Shown: positions 15,739-24,481, counted from the first letter of the stretch. The stretch: DNA of 64,000 nucleotides from Streptomyces sp. LBL (GCF_029893585.1 NZ_JARXYX010000045.1:1-64000); one strand, 5' to 3'. A program made the numbers and translations. The notes: generated from the letters alone by a model not told the origin.

Positions 15739-15830
15739 GATCCCTGCTCGGACCGCGTACGAGGGAGCGGCCGTTCGGGACGGGTCGCCGTTCGGGACGG
15801 GTCGCTCTGCTTACCTCGGCTTGCCCCGGC

Positions 15831-16424
15831 TTACTTCCTGGTGGCCTTCGCCGCCTTCGCCGCCGCCTTCATCTCCTGCTTGTGGGCCCGTACTTTGGTC
15901 AGCGACTCGGGGCCGGTGATGTCGGCGACGGACCGGAAGGACTCCGGTTCGCCGTAGGCGCCCGCGGCCTCGCGCCAGCCCTCGGGTCGTACGCCGAGCT
16001 GCTTGCCGAGCAGGGCCAGGAAGATCTGCGCCTTCTGCTTGCCGAAGCCGGGCAGCTCCTGCAGACGCCTGAGCAGCTCGCGCCCGTCGTCGACGCCCTT
16101 CCAGACGAGCTCGGCCCGACCGTCGTAGTGCTCCACGAGGTACTGGCACAGCTGGTGGATGCGCTTGGCCATCGAGCCCGGGTAGCGGTGCACGGCGGGC
16201 TTCTCGGACAGGAGCGCGGCGAAGGTCTCCGGGTCCTGCGCGGTGATCTCGTGCGCGTCCAGGTCGTCGGCGCCGAGCCGGTCCGCGATGGTGCGGGGGC
16301 CCTTGAACGCCCATTCCATCGGGACCTGCTGGTCCAGCAGCATCCCGACCAGCGCGGCGAGCGGGGAGCGCCCGAGCAGCTCGTCGGCCTCGGGGTCCTG
16401 GGCGAGGTGAAGGGTGACGTCCAT
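15831..16424 (-). CDS. HhH-GPD-type base-excision DNA repair protein
   Basis: 197 residues from ATG 16424 (ATG 16436 is also in frame). The helix-hairpin-helix core is LQELPGFGKQKAQIFLALLG near residue 130. The family start DVTLHLAQDPEADELLGRSP and MLLDQQVPMEWAF fit actinobacterial HhH-GPD proteins related to AlkA/endonuclease III. The usual catalytic aspartate region follows as RPEGWREAAG. It has a lysine-rich tail (KAAAKAAKATRK). The damage substrate is not known. It stands alone, divergent from the next genes. Confidence 0.85.
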   Translation of the reverse strand: MDVTLHLAQDPEADELLGRSPLAALVGMLLDQQVPMEWAFKGPRTIADRLGADDLDAHEITAQDPETFAALLSEKPAVHRYPGSMAKRIHQLCQYLVEHYDGRAELVWKGVDDGRELLRRLQELPGFGKQKAQIFLALLGKQLGVRPEGWREAAGAYGEPESFRSVADITGPESLTKVRAHKQEMKAAAKAAKATRK

Positions 16425-16489
16425 GACCCCGATCATGCCCCCTGAGGCCTCGGGACGCTCCTCAGGTTCACGGCTGCCGGTGCCCCGGC

Positions 16490-16699
16490 GTGTGCCGCCG
16501 TTGCGTGGGAAGCGCCGGCTCCTCGCGGACGTACGACGTCAGTGTCCGGGGCGTCGCCGTGTCGCAGGGGGTGCGGACGTACGGCGGCCCCCAGGGGTTG
16601 GACGCGGGGCCGGTCGTTGTCGTCCTGCCGGAGACAGCCGTTCCGGACGTGTACCTGCCGGAGAACCACACCCAACTCGCCTTCCAGCAGCGGCGGTAG
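16490..16699 (+). CDS. Possible small hypothetical protein
   Basis: A 69-residue frame with good GC3 reads VSVRGVAVSQGVRTYGGPQG and later VVVLPETAVPDVYLPEN. Its TAG stop coincides with the TAGCCT -10 hexamer of the next gene. No ribosome site or family is recognised. It may be a short real gene or the end of a decayed one. Confidence 0.3.
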   Translation: MCRRCVGSAGSSRTYDVSVRGVAVSQGVRTYGGPQGLDAGPVVVVLPETAVPDVYLPENHTQLAFQQRR

Positions 16700-16702
16700 C
16701 CT
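16697..16702 (+). promoter_or_regulatory. Leaderless -10 (TAGCCT)
   Basis: TAGCCT lies six bases before the GTG start of the cupin gene, with no ribosome binding site. Confidence 0.5.
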
Positions 16703-16708
16703 TCCCGG

Positions 16709-17188
16709 GTGACCCCTGACGCACTGATCGCCCACTACGGTCTCGAGCCCATCCCGCGTGAGGGCGGGCTGTTCCGGCAGACGTGGGCGGGGCCCGAGCG
16801 GCCGGACGGGCGGCCCGAGGGCACCGCGATCGTCGCCCTGCTGACCGCCGGCCCCGGTGACTTCTCGGCCCTGCACCGGCTGCCCACCGACGAGATCTGG
16901 CACTTCTACCTCGGCGACCCGCTGAACCTCCTGCTCCTCGCCCCCGACGGCACCTCCGGGACCGCCGTACTGGGCCCGGACGTCCTCTCCGGCCAGCAGG
17001 TCCAGCTCACCATCCCGGCCGGCACCTGGATGGGCGGCCGGGTCGCGGCGGGCGGCGCCTGGACCCTGTTCGGCTGCACCATGGCGCCCGGGTTCACCTA
17101 CGAGGGCTACGAGCACGGGGACGCGGCGGAGCTGACGGCCCGCTATCCGGCCGAGGCGGACCGGATCGCGGGCCTGTGCCGCCCGTGA
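16709..17188 (+). CDS. Cupin superfamily (DUF985) protein
   Basis: 159 residues covering one cupin domain. The family marks are HYGLEPIPREGGLFRQTW at the start, LHRLPTDEIWHFYLGDPL (with a metal-type His) in the middle, and IPAGTWMGGRV followed by GCTMAPGFTYEGYEHGD at the end. Cupin_5/DUF985 proteins form small beta barrels; no reaction is established. GTG 16709 is leaderless. Confidence 0.85.
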   Translation: MTPDALIAHYGLEPIPREGGLFRQTWAGPERPDGRPEGTAIVALLTAGPGDFSALHRLPTDEIWHFYLGDPLNLLLLAPDGTSGTAVLGPDVLSGQQVQLTIPAGTWMGGRVAAGGAWTLFGCTMAPGFTYEGYEHGDAAELTARYPAEADRIAGLCRP

Positions 17189-17280
17189 AACCTCCCACGT
17201 GGTGAGCGGGGGGACCCTCCCGTCCGTACGTATCCGGAAGGCGGGCCGGAAGGCGGCAAGTCCACAGACGGAGAAATGAC

Positions 17281-19320
17281 GTGGAGCGTGACGGTGAGTT
17301 CAGGACAGGACGACGACACCGGCGACTTCAAGGGCTGGTGCTGCTCGGCACCGTGCTGGTCCTGCTCGTCCTCGGCGGCGGAACCGCGTCGGCGCACGCC
17401 GCCCTCCGCGGCGCCGACCCCAAGGACGGAAGCGTCCTCAAGTCGGCCCCCCGCCATATCTCCCTGACCTTCACCGAGTCCGTCGGTCTGCTCGACGACT
17501 CCTTCCGCGTCCTCGACCCCGCCAACCAGCGGCTGAAGCTCACCGAGGTCCAGCACGCTCCGGACCGCTCCGAGACCGTCCGGGCCACCCTGCCCGCCAA
17601 GCTCGCGCAGGGCACCTATGTGGTGGCCTATCGGGTCGTGTCCGCCGACAGCCACCCCATCTCGGGTGCCTTCACCTTCTCCGTCGGCAAACCCTCCCCC
17701 ATTCCGCCGGCCATCGACACCAGCTCGGTGGAGGACCCGGCGACCGCCAGTCTCTACAACATCGCCCGCTATCTCGCCTACCTCGCCGCCGCCCTGCTGC
17801 TCGGCACCGCCGTCTTCGTGACGGTGTGCCGTCCGCCGGACCTCGGCCCGCTGCGCAGGCCCCTGTGGGCGGGCCTGTGGATCCTGCTCGGGGCCACGGT
17901 CGCCCTGCTGCTCCTGCGCGCACCCTACGAGTCGGGGGTGGGCCCGGCATCCGCCTTCGACGCCTCGTCCCTCGCACGCACGGTGACCACCCGCCCCGGC
18001 GCGATGCTGCTGCTCCGCCTGGCCCTGCTGCCCCTGGCCGCCTTCTTCCTCGTACGACTGCTTCGGCGCACGGAGTGGTCCCGCGCCTGGCTCGCGGCGG
18101 GCGCCGCGCTCTCCGTCGGCCTGGCACTGACCTGGGCAGGCGCCGAGCACGCGTCCGCCGGGATCCAGGTGCCGGTGGCGATGACGGCGGCCGTCCTGCA
18201 CGTGCTGGCGATGGCGGTGTGGCTGGGCGGCCTCGCGGCCCTCCTCCTCACCCTGTACCGCTCGTCGGTGGCTCCGCCCGCCATGGTCGCCCGCTTCTCC
18301 CGGCTCGCCTTCGCCTCCGTGACCGTCCTCGTCGTCACCGGCGTCTACCAGTCCTGGCGCGGCCTCGGCTCCCTCGACGCGCTCACCGACACCTCCTACG
18401 GCAGCCTGCTGACCGCCAAACTGGCCGCGGTGGTCCTCCTGTTGACGGCGGCGGCACTGTCCCGCGAGTGGACGGCCCGGCTGGCCACGGCGAACGCGGC
18501 GGAAGCTGCGGCTACGGGGAACGGGGCGGCTACGGGGAACGGGGCGGATGTGGCGGCGGAGGTCGAGTCCGAGGCGGTCGTACGGGAGCGGGTTCCGGAG
18601 CCGGTGGGAGGACCGTCCGGATCGGCCGCAGAAGGGGCCACGCAAGGGACCAGGGAAGGGGCCACGCAAGGGACCGGAAAAGGGGCCGGGGAAGGCCCCG
18701 TGCGCCCGTCGGGCCCCGGCGCCGAACCCGCCTCCACCCCCACCCCCAGCCCCTCCAGCCCCTCCAGCCCCCCCAGCCCCTCCAGCCCCTCCGCCCCCTC
18801 CGCCACCGCCTCCGAGGGCCCCGGCCGTCGGCGTCTGCGCCGCTCGGTGCTGGTCGAAGTAGCCGTCGGTATCGTTGTGCTGCTGCTCTCGACGGTGTTG
18901 TCCGGGACCCTGCCGGGGCGGGCCGCCGCTGAGGCGGAGAAGTCGGCGCAGGCCACGCAGTCGGGCGGGCTGCAGACCGCGTCCGTCACCGTCATCCCCT
19001 TCGACACCGGCACCCCCGGTGGCTACGGCAAGGCCCAGATCACCCTCCTCCCGGGCACCAGCGCCGGCGACTACTCGGTCGAGGCCGTGGTCTACGGCCC
19101 CGACGGCGGCCTGTCCAGCGTCCCGGAACTCCGTCTCTCCTTCACACTCCCCTCCCAGGACATCGGCCCGCTCAACGCCAACCTCACCGACAAGGGCGGC
19201 TACTGGGCCACGGACTCGCTCAGCCTGCCCATCAAGGGCGACTGGACGATGAAGGTCACGGTCCGGATCTCGGAGATCGACCAGGTGAGCGAGACGAAGA
19301 CGGCGCGGCTCGGGGGTTAG
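17281..19320 (+). CDS. CopC-CopD copper resistance/uptake fusion protein
   Basis: 679 residues. A signal peptide ends at ASA, leaving His39 as mature N-terminus (HAALRGADP), the copper ligand of CopC proteins. The CopC domain runs to about residue 136 (second ligand in SADSHPISGAFTF). An eight-helix CopD domain spans about 155-390, followed by a disordered G/E/P/S-rich linker (400-510) built on short DNA repeats. One more helix (VAVGIVVLLLSTVLSG) leads to a C-terminal extracytoplasmic domain ending TVRISEIDQ. GTG 17281 has GGAGAA upstream. It binds copper at the outer face and moves or buffers it across the membrane (family knowledge). Confidence 0.9.
   Translation: MERDGEFRTGRRHRRLQGLVLLGTVLVLLVLGGGTASAHAALRGADPKDGSVLKSAPRHISLTFTESVGLLDDSFRVLDPANQRLKLTEVQHAPDRSETVRATLPAKLAQGTYVVAYRVVSADSHPISGAFTFSVGKPSPIPPAIDTSSVEDPATASLYNIARYLAYLAAALLLGTAVFVTVCRPPDLGPLRRPLWAGLWILLGATVALLLLRAPYESGVGPASAFDASSLARTVTTRPGAMLLLRLALLPLAAFFLVRLLRRTEWSRAWLAAGAALSVGLALTWAGAEHASAGIQVPVAMTAAVLHVLAMAVWLGGLAALLLTLYRSSVAPPAMVARFSRLAFASVTVLVVTGVYQSWRGLGSLDALTDTSYGSLLTAKLAAVVLLLTAAALSREWTARLATANAAEAAATGNGAATGNGADVAAEVESEAVVRERVPEPVGGPSGSAAEGATQGTREGATQGTGKGAGEGPVRPSGPGAEPASTPTPSPSSPSSPPSPSSPSAPSATASEGPGRRRLRRSVLVEVAVGIVVLLLSTVLSGTLPGRAAAEAEKSAQATQSGGLQTASVTVIPFDTGTPGGYGKAQITLLPGTSAGDYSVEAVVYGPDGGLSSVPELRLSFTLPSQDIGPLNANLTDKGGYWATDSLSLPIKGDWTMKVTVRISEIDQVSETKTARLGG
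18628..18800. repeat. Low-complexity repeats in copCD linker
   Basis: AAGGGGCCACGCAAGGGACC-type units are followed by runs of CCCCTCCAG. They encode an EGATQGT/PSSPSS-rich linker and keep the frame. Confidence 0.7.
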
Positions 19321-19344
19321 CCAGGGAGGACGCTCCTATGGACG

Positions 19345-19641
19345 TCAGCCCTCGGCGAGGAGGCGTGACATGGTCTCGGCGGCGCGTACGGCGGAGTCCG
19401 CGCAGCAGTTGTTGAACAGGACGTGCAGCTCGTCCACTTGGCCGGCCTGGGCACGTAAGCGAGGAACCCATTCGGCGAGTTCGGCGGCGGAGTGGTCGTA
19501 GCGGAAGCGGTCCTCCTTGCTGCTGGTTCCCCAGGCGGCACTGCGTCCGTGCCTCGGCGTCCCCCGCCCGGCCGGGTACCAGCCGCTGCCGACCAGGGCA
19601 CGGTCCGTCCACGAGCAACTGTCGACAAGGATGTTGGCCAT
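19345..19641 (-). pseudogene. DUF72 (YecE-like) gene with missing core
   Basis: The open frame of 98 residues joins a DUF72 N-terminus (ILVDSCSWTDRALVGSGWYP) to its C-terminus (RFRYDHSAAELAEWVPRL, then VDELHVLFNNCCADSAVRAA). The family is normally about 240-300 residues, so about 170 central residues (the TIM-barrel body) are absent and a short out-of-frame junction (HGRSAAWGTSSK) remains. The product cannot fold as a barrel. Both ends are easily recognised, so the deletion looks recent. No good ribosome site precedes ATG 19641. Confidence 0.8.
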
Positions 19642-19701
19642 GGAGGAGCGGTTACCCGGCGCTCAGGAAGGGACGCCACCTTCAGCCCTGATACGGCCCC
19701 T

Positions 19702-20004
19702 TCAGCCCTGGTACGGCCGCTGCTGCGGCTGCCCGTACCCCTGACCGCTCTGTCCGTCCTGACCGCCCTGGCCGCCTTGCGCCTGAAGCTGCTCCGCCTG
19801 CTCCTTGGTCACCTTCTGCTCCGCCCCGCAGAAGGTGCACTGCGTCCCGTACTTCGTGGAGATCGGAAACAGCGGCACGAAGAACAAGGTGAACTTCGTG
19901 ACCCGCTTCCTGAGCGTGTGAGCAGACGGATTTCCGCACTGTCCACACACCAACGTCAGTATCGCGAGCTGGTACAGATATCCCTTGGTACCGAAGATGA
20001 TCAC
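19702..20004 (-). CDS. Zinc-ribbon protein
   Basis: 100 residues from GTG 20004 (AGGAAGGA upstream). Two CxxC knuckles, CGQCG near residue 20 and CTFCG near residue 54, form a zinc ribbon. The hydrophobic strand between them (KFTLFFVPLFPISTKYG) is typical of the small actinobacterial zinc-ribbon family. The tail is Q/G-rich (GGQGGQDGQSGQGYGQPQQR) and disordered. The stop codon falls in a 19-bp direct repeat (19680-19718). The function is unknown; such proteins often bind protein or nucleic acid. Confidence 0.8.
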   Translation of the reverse strand: MIIFGTKGYLYQLAILTLVCGQCGNPSAHTLRKRVTKFTLFFVPLFPISTKYGTQCTFCGAEQKVTKEQAEQLQAQGGQGGQDGQSGQGYGQPQQRPYQG

Positions 20005-20578
20005 GCCACTGATCCTTCCTGTGTCGCCGGTCCCCGACGAGATGCCGGTCGGCCGACGGTACTTCGACCCCGCCTCCTCACGGACAGCGCCCCGCCGCGA
20101 CCTCGCGGGAGCCCGGGTCCAGGCCGACGTGGGGTGGCGAGGGGCCCGCCGAACCAGTCGCACGCTCGTCCTCAGCGACAGGGCCGCGTTCTTCTGGATG
20201 GAAACATTTCGTTAGCTTTTCCATAAGTGGAGCAGGCAAGGGAAATGCCCGCACGGGCGAACTTCACGGTCGGGAGCGCTAGCCGCGTGTAGTTTTGCGA
20301 CCTGTACTCGCCCTGGCTGTGTTGCAGATTCCAGCGTACGCACCGCGGGCACCGCATGAGCGACAGAATGGCCGACCGCAGACCGACAAACTGAATATCA
20401 AGCCCCGCCTGTTCCACCCGACTGGGCTCGTCCGCAGTAAGCGCGTCGGGCAACAGCGTCACGGATCACCCCTGTTACTCTGCGGACCCAAGAATCATCC
20501 ATAAGGGATGGAATGCGCCAGCCGGGCGAAATGTGCCTCACTCGAATACTGGCGCAGCGGGTCGAGAGGATACGGACC
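20005..20578. other. Gene-free region before the flavoenzyme
   Basis: 574 bp of lower GC than the surroundings. No frame has convincing codon bias. A minus frame at 20172-20462 with CPRC exists but lacks GC3 bias and a ribosome site. TTACTCT near 20473 is a possible -10 for the 20579 gene. The base composition hints that this patch and the flavoenzyme gene were acquired (inference). Confidence 0.4.
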
Positions 20579-22090
20579 ATGCAGGATTTTTCTCGTCGCG
20601 GCCTCCTCAAGGCGACGGCGGCCGCCGGTGCCGGCACGGTCGTTATCCCGGGCATTACGTCGGCAGAAGCCCCGAATGCGGGTGCCGCGGGTGCCGCGAG
20701 TGCCGCGAGCAATGGACCCGGAAGCGCGACATGCGAACCCGCGGCGCTGACCGGCCGGATCGTCCGTCCCAACGACCCCGGGTACGCGAGTGCGAGCCTC
20801 GGCTGGGACGAGCTCTTCGCTCACTATCCGCTGGTCATCGTCTTCGCCCAGAACACCCAGGACGTGGTCAACGCCCTCACCTGGGCGCGGCAGAACAACG
20901 TCGCGCTACGGGTACGGAGCGGCCGCCACAGCCTTGAGGGCTGGTCGAACGTGGACAACGGCATCGTGATCGACATCAGCGAGTTGAAGTCGGTCCGCAT
21001 CGACACGGACTCGCGTACCGCGACAGTCGGCGCCGGGCTCAACCAGTTGGAAGCGGTGACCACGCTCGCGCAGCAGAACCTCGCGGTGACGACCGGAACA
21101 GAGGGCACCGTCGGCCTGTCCGGTGCGACGCTCGGCGGTGGATTCGGGTTTCTCACCCGCTGGCTCGGCATGGCCTGCGACAGCCTGGTGGGCGCTGAGA
21201 TCGTCGTCGCGTCGGGCGCTCAGTGCGCCAAGGTGGTCCAGGCCGATCTGCACGACAACCCGGACCTGCTCTGGGCGCTCCGCGGGGCGGGAAACGGCAA
21301 CTTCGGGATCGTCACGTCACTTACCTACAAAGTGGCCCCGCTGAAGAGCGTCGCTTATGTTCAGGCGACGTGGAAGGGAATCGGCGACCTGCACGGGGTC
21401 TTCGACGCCTGGCAGCGTACGGCACCGATCACCGAGGACCGCCTCGGAACCCAGCTGGAGATCCACAAAAACCAGATCCTGCTGTTCGGGGTGCTCGCCG
21501 AAGGATCGCCAGAAGAGGCGAAGGAATTGCTGGCCCCGATCCTGTCGGTGGGCAATCCCGCGGTCACCACACAGGTCGGCGGCTGGGGCGACGTGTATGC
21601 GGGATTCCAGATTCCGACCGAGGACGAACCCGCGAACTGGAAGTTCTTCTCGCAGTTCACCAGAAAGCCGTTCCCGGAGGAAGCGATCAGCGTGATCGCC
21701 TCGTTCATGCAGGACGCCCCGACCGATGACAGCAACTTCTTCACTCAGGCCTTCGGCGGTGCGGTCAGGAAAAGCCCCCGCGGCGGCACCGCGTTCCCGC
21801 ATCGCGACGCCCTCTTCTACTCCGAACCCGGCGCCGGCTGGGGAACTCGTAGCGGACAGCCAGGCGTCTGCGACCCGCTCACCCCGCAGGCCCAGGCCTG
21901 GATCGCCGAGTTCAGCCAGGCCCTGCGGCCCTACGTGAACGGCGCCTACGTCAACGTGCCGAACATCGGAATGCAGGACTGGGAAACCGCGTACTGGGGA
22001 GCCAACTTCGACCGGCTGCGCGAGATCAAGGCGAAGTACGACCCCCACAACGTCTTCCAGTACGAGCAGAGCATCCCGCCCGCGTCGTGA
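20579..22090 (+). CDS. TAT-exported BBE-type FAD-linked oxidoreductase
   Basis: 503 residues. A twin-arginine signal (SRRGLLKATAAAGAG) opens the protein. An FAD-binding PCMH domain follows (RVRSGRHSLEGWSN near residue 105, with the His used for covalent flavin; GTVGLSGATLGGGFGFLTRW; GMACDSLVGAEIV with the second attachment Cys). The C-terminal berberine-bridge domain ends NVFQYEQSIPP. Both residues for bicovalent FAD seem present, as in oligosaccharide and alkaloid oxidases; the substrate is unknown. ATG 20579 has GAGAGGA eight bases upstream. It overlaps the next, broken gene by GTGA. Confidence 0.9.
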   Translation: MQDFSRRGLLKATAAAGAGTVVIPGITSAEAPNAGAAGAASAASNGPGSATCEPAALTGRIVRPNDPGYASASLGWDELFAHYPLVIVFAQNTQDVVNALTWARQNNVALRVRSGRHSLEGWSNVDNGIVIDISELKSVRIDTDSRTATVGAGLNQLEAVTTLAQQNLAVTTGTEGTVGLSGATLGGGFGFLTRWLGMACDSLVGAEIVVASGAQCAKVVQADLHDNPDLLWALRGAGNGNFGIVTSLTYKVAPLKSVAYVQATWKGIGDLHGVFDAWQRTAPITEDRLGTQLEIHKNQILLFGVLAEGSPEEAKELLAPILSVGNPAVTTQVGGWGDVYAGFQIPTEDEPANWKFFSQFTRKPFPEEAISVIASFMQDAPTDDSNFFTQAFGGAVRKSPRGGTAFPHRDALFYSEPGAGWGTRSGQPGVCDPLTPQAQAWIAEFSQALRPYVNGAYVNVPNIGMQDWETAYWGANFDRLREIKAKYDPHNVFQYEQSIPPAS

Positions 22091-22408
22091 CACCGGGGCA
22101 GGCCGCCCACGACAGCAACGCCCTCGAACTCCGCGTCCGCGGCATCCCGCGGATCCGCTCCCGCCGCGGCCCCCGGGGGACGGACGACCCGCAGGCCGGC
22201 CGCGACGGAGGCCACCCCCGGGCAGCGGACCACGGCGGCGTCGTCCCGCTCCGCGCTGGTCGTCCGTGTCGCGGCAGTGGTGCTGTCCGTCGGTGTGGCC
22301 GCGGGCGCCGTTGCCGACGTGTACCGCATCGGCGACTCCGGAGCGAAGGCCGCCTGGCAGAACGGCTTCTCCAAGGCCGCCACGGGTGAGCGCGGCGACA
22401 AGGGCTGA
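22087..22408 (+). pseudogene. Remnant of a large membrane protein gene
   Basis: GTG 22087 overlaps the flavoenzyme stop. The first 25 codons read HDSNALELRVRGI, like the N-terminus of large actinobacterial membrane proteins. The coding signal then moves to another frame, ending at 22408 with a membrane helix and VADVYRIGDSGAKAAWQNGF, a typical C-terminus of membrane proteins such as DUF2231. The core is missing and the frame is broken between. The family assignment is tentative. Confidence 0.45.
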
Positions 22409-22503
22409 CAAGAGCTGACAAGGGCCGGACAAGAGCTGACACCACCGGCTTCCGGCCCGGAGCGGTCCTGCCGGCGCGGGCAGCTGCGCAGCCCGCGCAC
22501 CCG

Positions 22504-23268
22504 GTGCTTCGCATGGAGGCGACACCGAAGTGGCAGACTGTGACGGTGCGAACACGTGACGAGGAACTGCTGGCCCGGGTACGGGAGATGAGGGAGCGCG
22601 GCAGCGCGCCGAAGCAGATCGCGAAGGCGCTGGGGCTGCGCCCGGCCCAGGCCACCGCGCTGGTCAGACGGGTTGCCGAGGCGGCGCTGGCGAACGTCGG
22701 GCCGGATGAGCGGCCGGTGGTGGGCTGCTGGGTCAACGCGGGCTGGAGTGTGGGACTGGACATGGCCAAAGCCCCGGAGTGGGCGGCGGCCGACCCCCTC
22801 GGCCAGGAGCCGGACCCGGGCACGGGCGGCTTCGCCCAGATCCTCCTGGCCCGCCAGGAACGTGCCAGCAGAGTGACCGTCACCGGGTTCCTGGTGGACG
22901 TGTACTGCCTGGGAGTCAAGAACGTCACCGACCCCGAGGTGATGGGGTCCGGATCCCTGACCAGTTACGTACCGATGTACTACTCGGCCTTCGAGTGTCG
23001 GCCGCTGGCGATCGCCGTGGAGCAGGCGCAGACCATCGTGCACGATGCGGTCGCCTACTCCCGCAGTCTCGGCTTCGAGCCCGCGGACGGCTTCGCCGAC
23101 GCCGCAGTGCACCTGGGTGCCCCGCCCGGCGACCGGCCCGTCATCGGCTTCGGCCGGGACGGCAGGCCGTGCTACCTCTCCGGCCCTTACGACAACCCCC
23201 GCAAGGTGGTTCAGAACCTCGAGCGCACCTGCGGTCCGGACAACTACGACTACGTTGCCCACCTGTAG
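22504..23268 (+). CDS. HTH-domain conserved protein
   Basis: 254 residues (GTG 22504, or ATG 22513). Residues 15-55 form a helix-turn-helix (RVREMRERGSAPKQIAKALG, then AQATALVRRVAEAAL), with a long novel domain after it (RPVVGCWVNAGWSVGLD, GFLVDVYCLGVKNV, YYSAFECRPLAIAVEQAQ, and YLSGPYDNPRKVVQNLERT). Cysteines at 72, 136 and 159 are notable. No family name is recalled. It may be a regulator with a ligand domain, but the large domain could equally be enzymatic. It lies just left of the tRNA-Ser-derived island boundary. Confidence 0.7.
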   Translation: MLRMEATPKWQTVTVRTRDEELLARVREMRERGSAPKQIAKALGLRPAQATALVRRVAEAALANVGPDERPVVGCWVNAGWSVGLDMAKAPEWAAADPLGQEPDPGTGGFAQILLARQERASRVTVTGFLVDVYCLGVKNVTDPEVMGSGSLTSYVPMYYSAFECRPLAIAVEQAQTIVHDAVAYSRSLGFEPADGFADAAVHLGAPPGDRPVIGFGRDGRPCYLSGPYDNPRKVVQNLERTCGPDNYDYVAHL

Positions 23269-23300
23269 GAACGGGACGCGAGCGGCACGATGCGGGAAAC

Positions 23301-23337
23301 GTGCCCGGTGAGGCGCTGGCTGAGGATACGAGACTCC
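23301..23337. repeat. Decayed tRNA-Ser att-like remnant
   Basis: GTGCCCGGTGAGGCGCTGGC and the following GAGGATACGAGACTC align with the att copies at 26941 and 28656 with a few mismatches over about 35 bp, then diverge. It probably marks the far-left edge of the island. Confidence 0.5.
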
Positions 23338-23394
23338 TTTGCCGTGAACGGGTGACTGAGACGGGCGAAGCCGAAAGCCCCGACCCATCATCGG

Positions 23395-23620
23395 CCGAAC
23401 GGAGACCAGGAGCGCGCCCGAGAAGGTGGCCGTGGTGGCGGTGGCCGAACAGCCCGTGGCCGCGGTGATCTGGGGGTTCAGCCCGGGGAAGGCGTGGTAG
23501 ACGATTCCCCAGCTGGTGATCTGGGTGGCGCACAGGGCGGGCAGGGCGGGCAGGGCGGGCGCGAGGCCATGACCGGTCCCCCGTCCCGGTCACGGCCCCG
23601 CTGGTGTGGAGGTCGGTCAT
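23395..23620 (-). pseudogene. Truncated MFS transporter gene
   Basis: From ATG 23620 the frame reads MTDLHTSGAV. After a frameshift near 23565 it reads LPALCATQITSWGIVYHAFP and LNPQITAATG, the first two helices of a well-known actinobacterial MFS type. The similarity stops at LLVS near 23395, beside the decayed att remnant. GGGCGGGCAG repeats (23533-23556) sit at the frameshift. As an arsenic-island gene it may once have been a metalloid exporter (inference). Confidence 0.6.
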
Positions 23621-23627
23621 CGGCGGA

Positions 23628-24092
23628 TCAGCAGCAGCCGCCCGCAGCGACCGGTTCCTTCGAGCCGGTGTCGGCCTCGACCGGGCCGGCGCAGCAGGTG
23701 CTGCCCTGCTGCTTGGCCAGAGAGCCGGCGTCGGCCTTGACGACGTAGACCTCCCAGGGTTCCTGGCCGGGTCCGTGGACCCAGACTTTGTCCTGGAGGG
23801 CGTAGCAGCAGGTGGTGTCGTCCTCGACGTCGGTGACCAGGCCGGCCTCGCCCAGGCGGGCGGTGGCGGCGTGGACGTCCTCGGTCGTCTCGACCTCGAC
23901 GCCGAGGTGGTCCATGCGGGTCGCCTCGTCTGCGGTGCCTTCGATGAGGACGAGCTTGAGCGGGGGCTCGGCGATGGCGAAGTCGGCGTATCCGTCGCGG
24001 AGTTTGGCGGGCTCGGTGCCGAAGAGCTTGCGGTAGAAGGCCACGGATGCGGCGAGGTCGGGGACGCGGAGGGCGAGCTGTATGCGGGACAT
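23628..24092 (-). CDS. arsI: ArsI/CadI-family vicinal-oxygen-chelate protein (organoarsenical lyase type)
   Basis: 154 residues of glyoxalase/VOC fold, start MSRIQLALRVPDLAASVAFY. The vicinal cysteine pair in DTTCCYALQDKVWV near residue 95 is the thiol site that in ArsI binds trivalent organoarsenicals before C-As bond cleavage. Metal ligands fit H (RMDHLGVEVE) and E (PWEVYVVKAD). The tail has more cysteine pairs (STCCAGP, GGCC). AGGAGG precedes ATG 24092. Its neighbours are ArsR, aquaglyceroporin and ArsC genes. CadI proteins share the fold, so cadmium binding cannot be excluded. Confidence 0.82.
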   Translation of the reverse strand: MSRIQLALRVPDLAASVAFYRKLFGTEPAKLRDGYADFAIAEPPLKLVLIEGTADEATRMDHLGVEVETTEDVHAATARLGEAGLVTDVEDDTTCCYALQDKVWVHGPGQEPWEVYVVKADAGSLAKQQGSTCCAGPVEADTGSKEPVAAGGCC

Positions 24093-24120
24093 GGCGAACC
24101 TCCTGTGGTGGGTGGGGAGT

Positions 24121-24481
24121 TCAGCAGCCGCCGGACGCGGTTGCGGGGGTGCCGATGCCGATCTGCAGGATGGCCGGGGCGGCGCAGCCGCCGCCGCCCT
24201 CGCTGCTCTGGGCGGCGTCGGGGTCGTCGAAGAGGCCCGCGCCGCCGCAGACGCCGGTCTCCGGGAGGGTGAGTTCGACGCGCTCGGCGGCCTCCTGGTC
24301 GCCCGCGAGTGCGGCGGCGATGGAGCGGACCTGCTCGTAGCCGGTCATCGCGAGGAACGTGGGCGCGCGGCCATAGGACTTCATGCCGACCAGGTAGACA
24401 TCCTTCTCCGGGTGGGCGAGCTCCGACAACCACGACGGGCAGTTGGTCGGTGGCGGGCACGTTGTTGATGGACACGGCCAC
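24121..24481 (-). pseudogene. FAD-dependent ArsO-like oxidoreductase gene with missing core
   Basis: GTG 24481 (AAAGGGGAA upstream) opens a Rossmann start, VSINNVPATDQLPVVVVGA, that shifts frame at a GAGCT and continues as the C-terminus of a flavoprotein (HPEKDVYLVGMKSYGRAP, FLAMTGYEQVRSIAAALAG, PETGVCGGAGLFDDPDA). Full-length relatives are about 430-480 residues, so roughly 1 kb is gone. GAGCT at the junction fits a microhomology deletion. Such flavoproteins are frequent in Streptomyces ars clusters. Confidence 0.8.

Noticed and set aside
20172..20462. 96-codon minus-strand frame with CPRC
   Set aside because: No GC3 bias, no ribosome site, and it lies in a lower-GC intergenic patch.
23533..23556. 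G-quadruplex-like GGGCGGGCAG run as a regulatory element
   Set aside because: It is explained as repeated codons in the truncated MFS gene; no promoter context.
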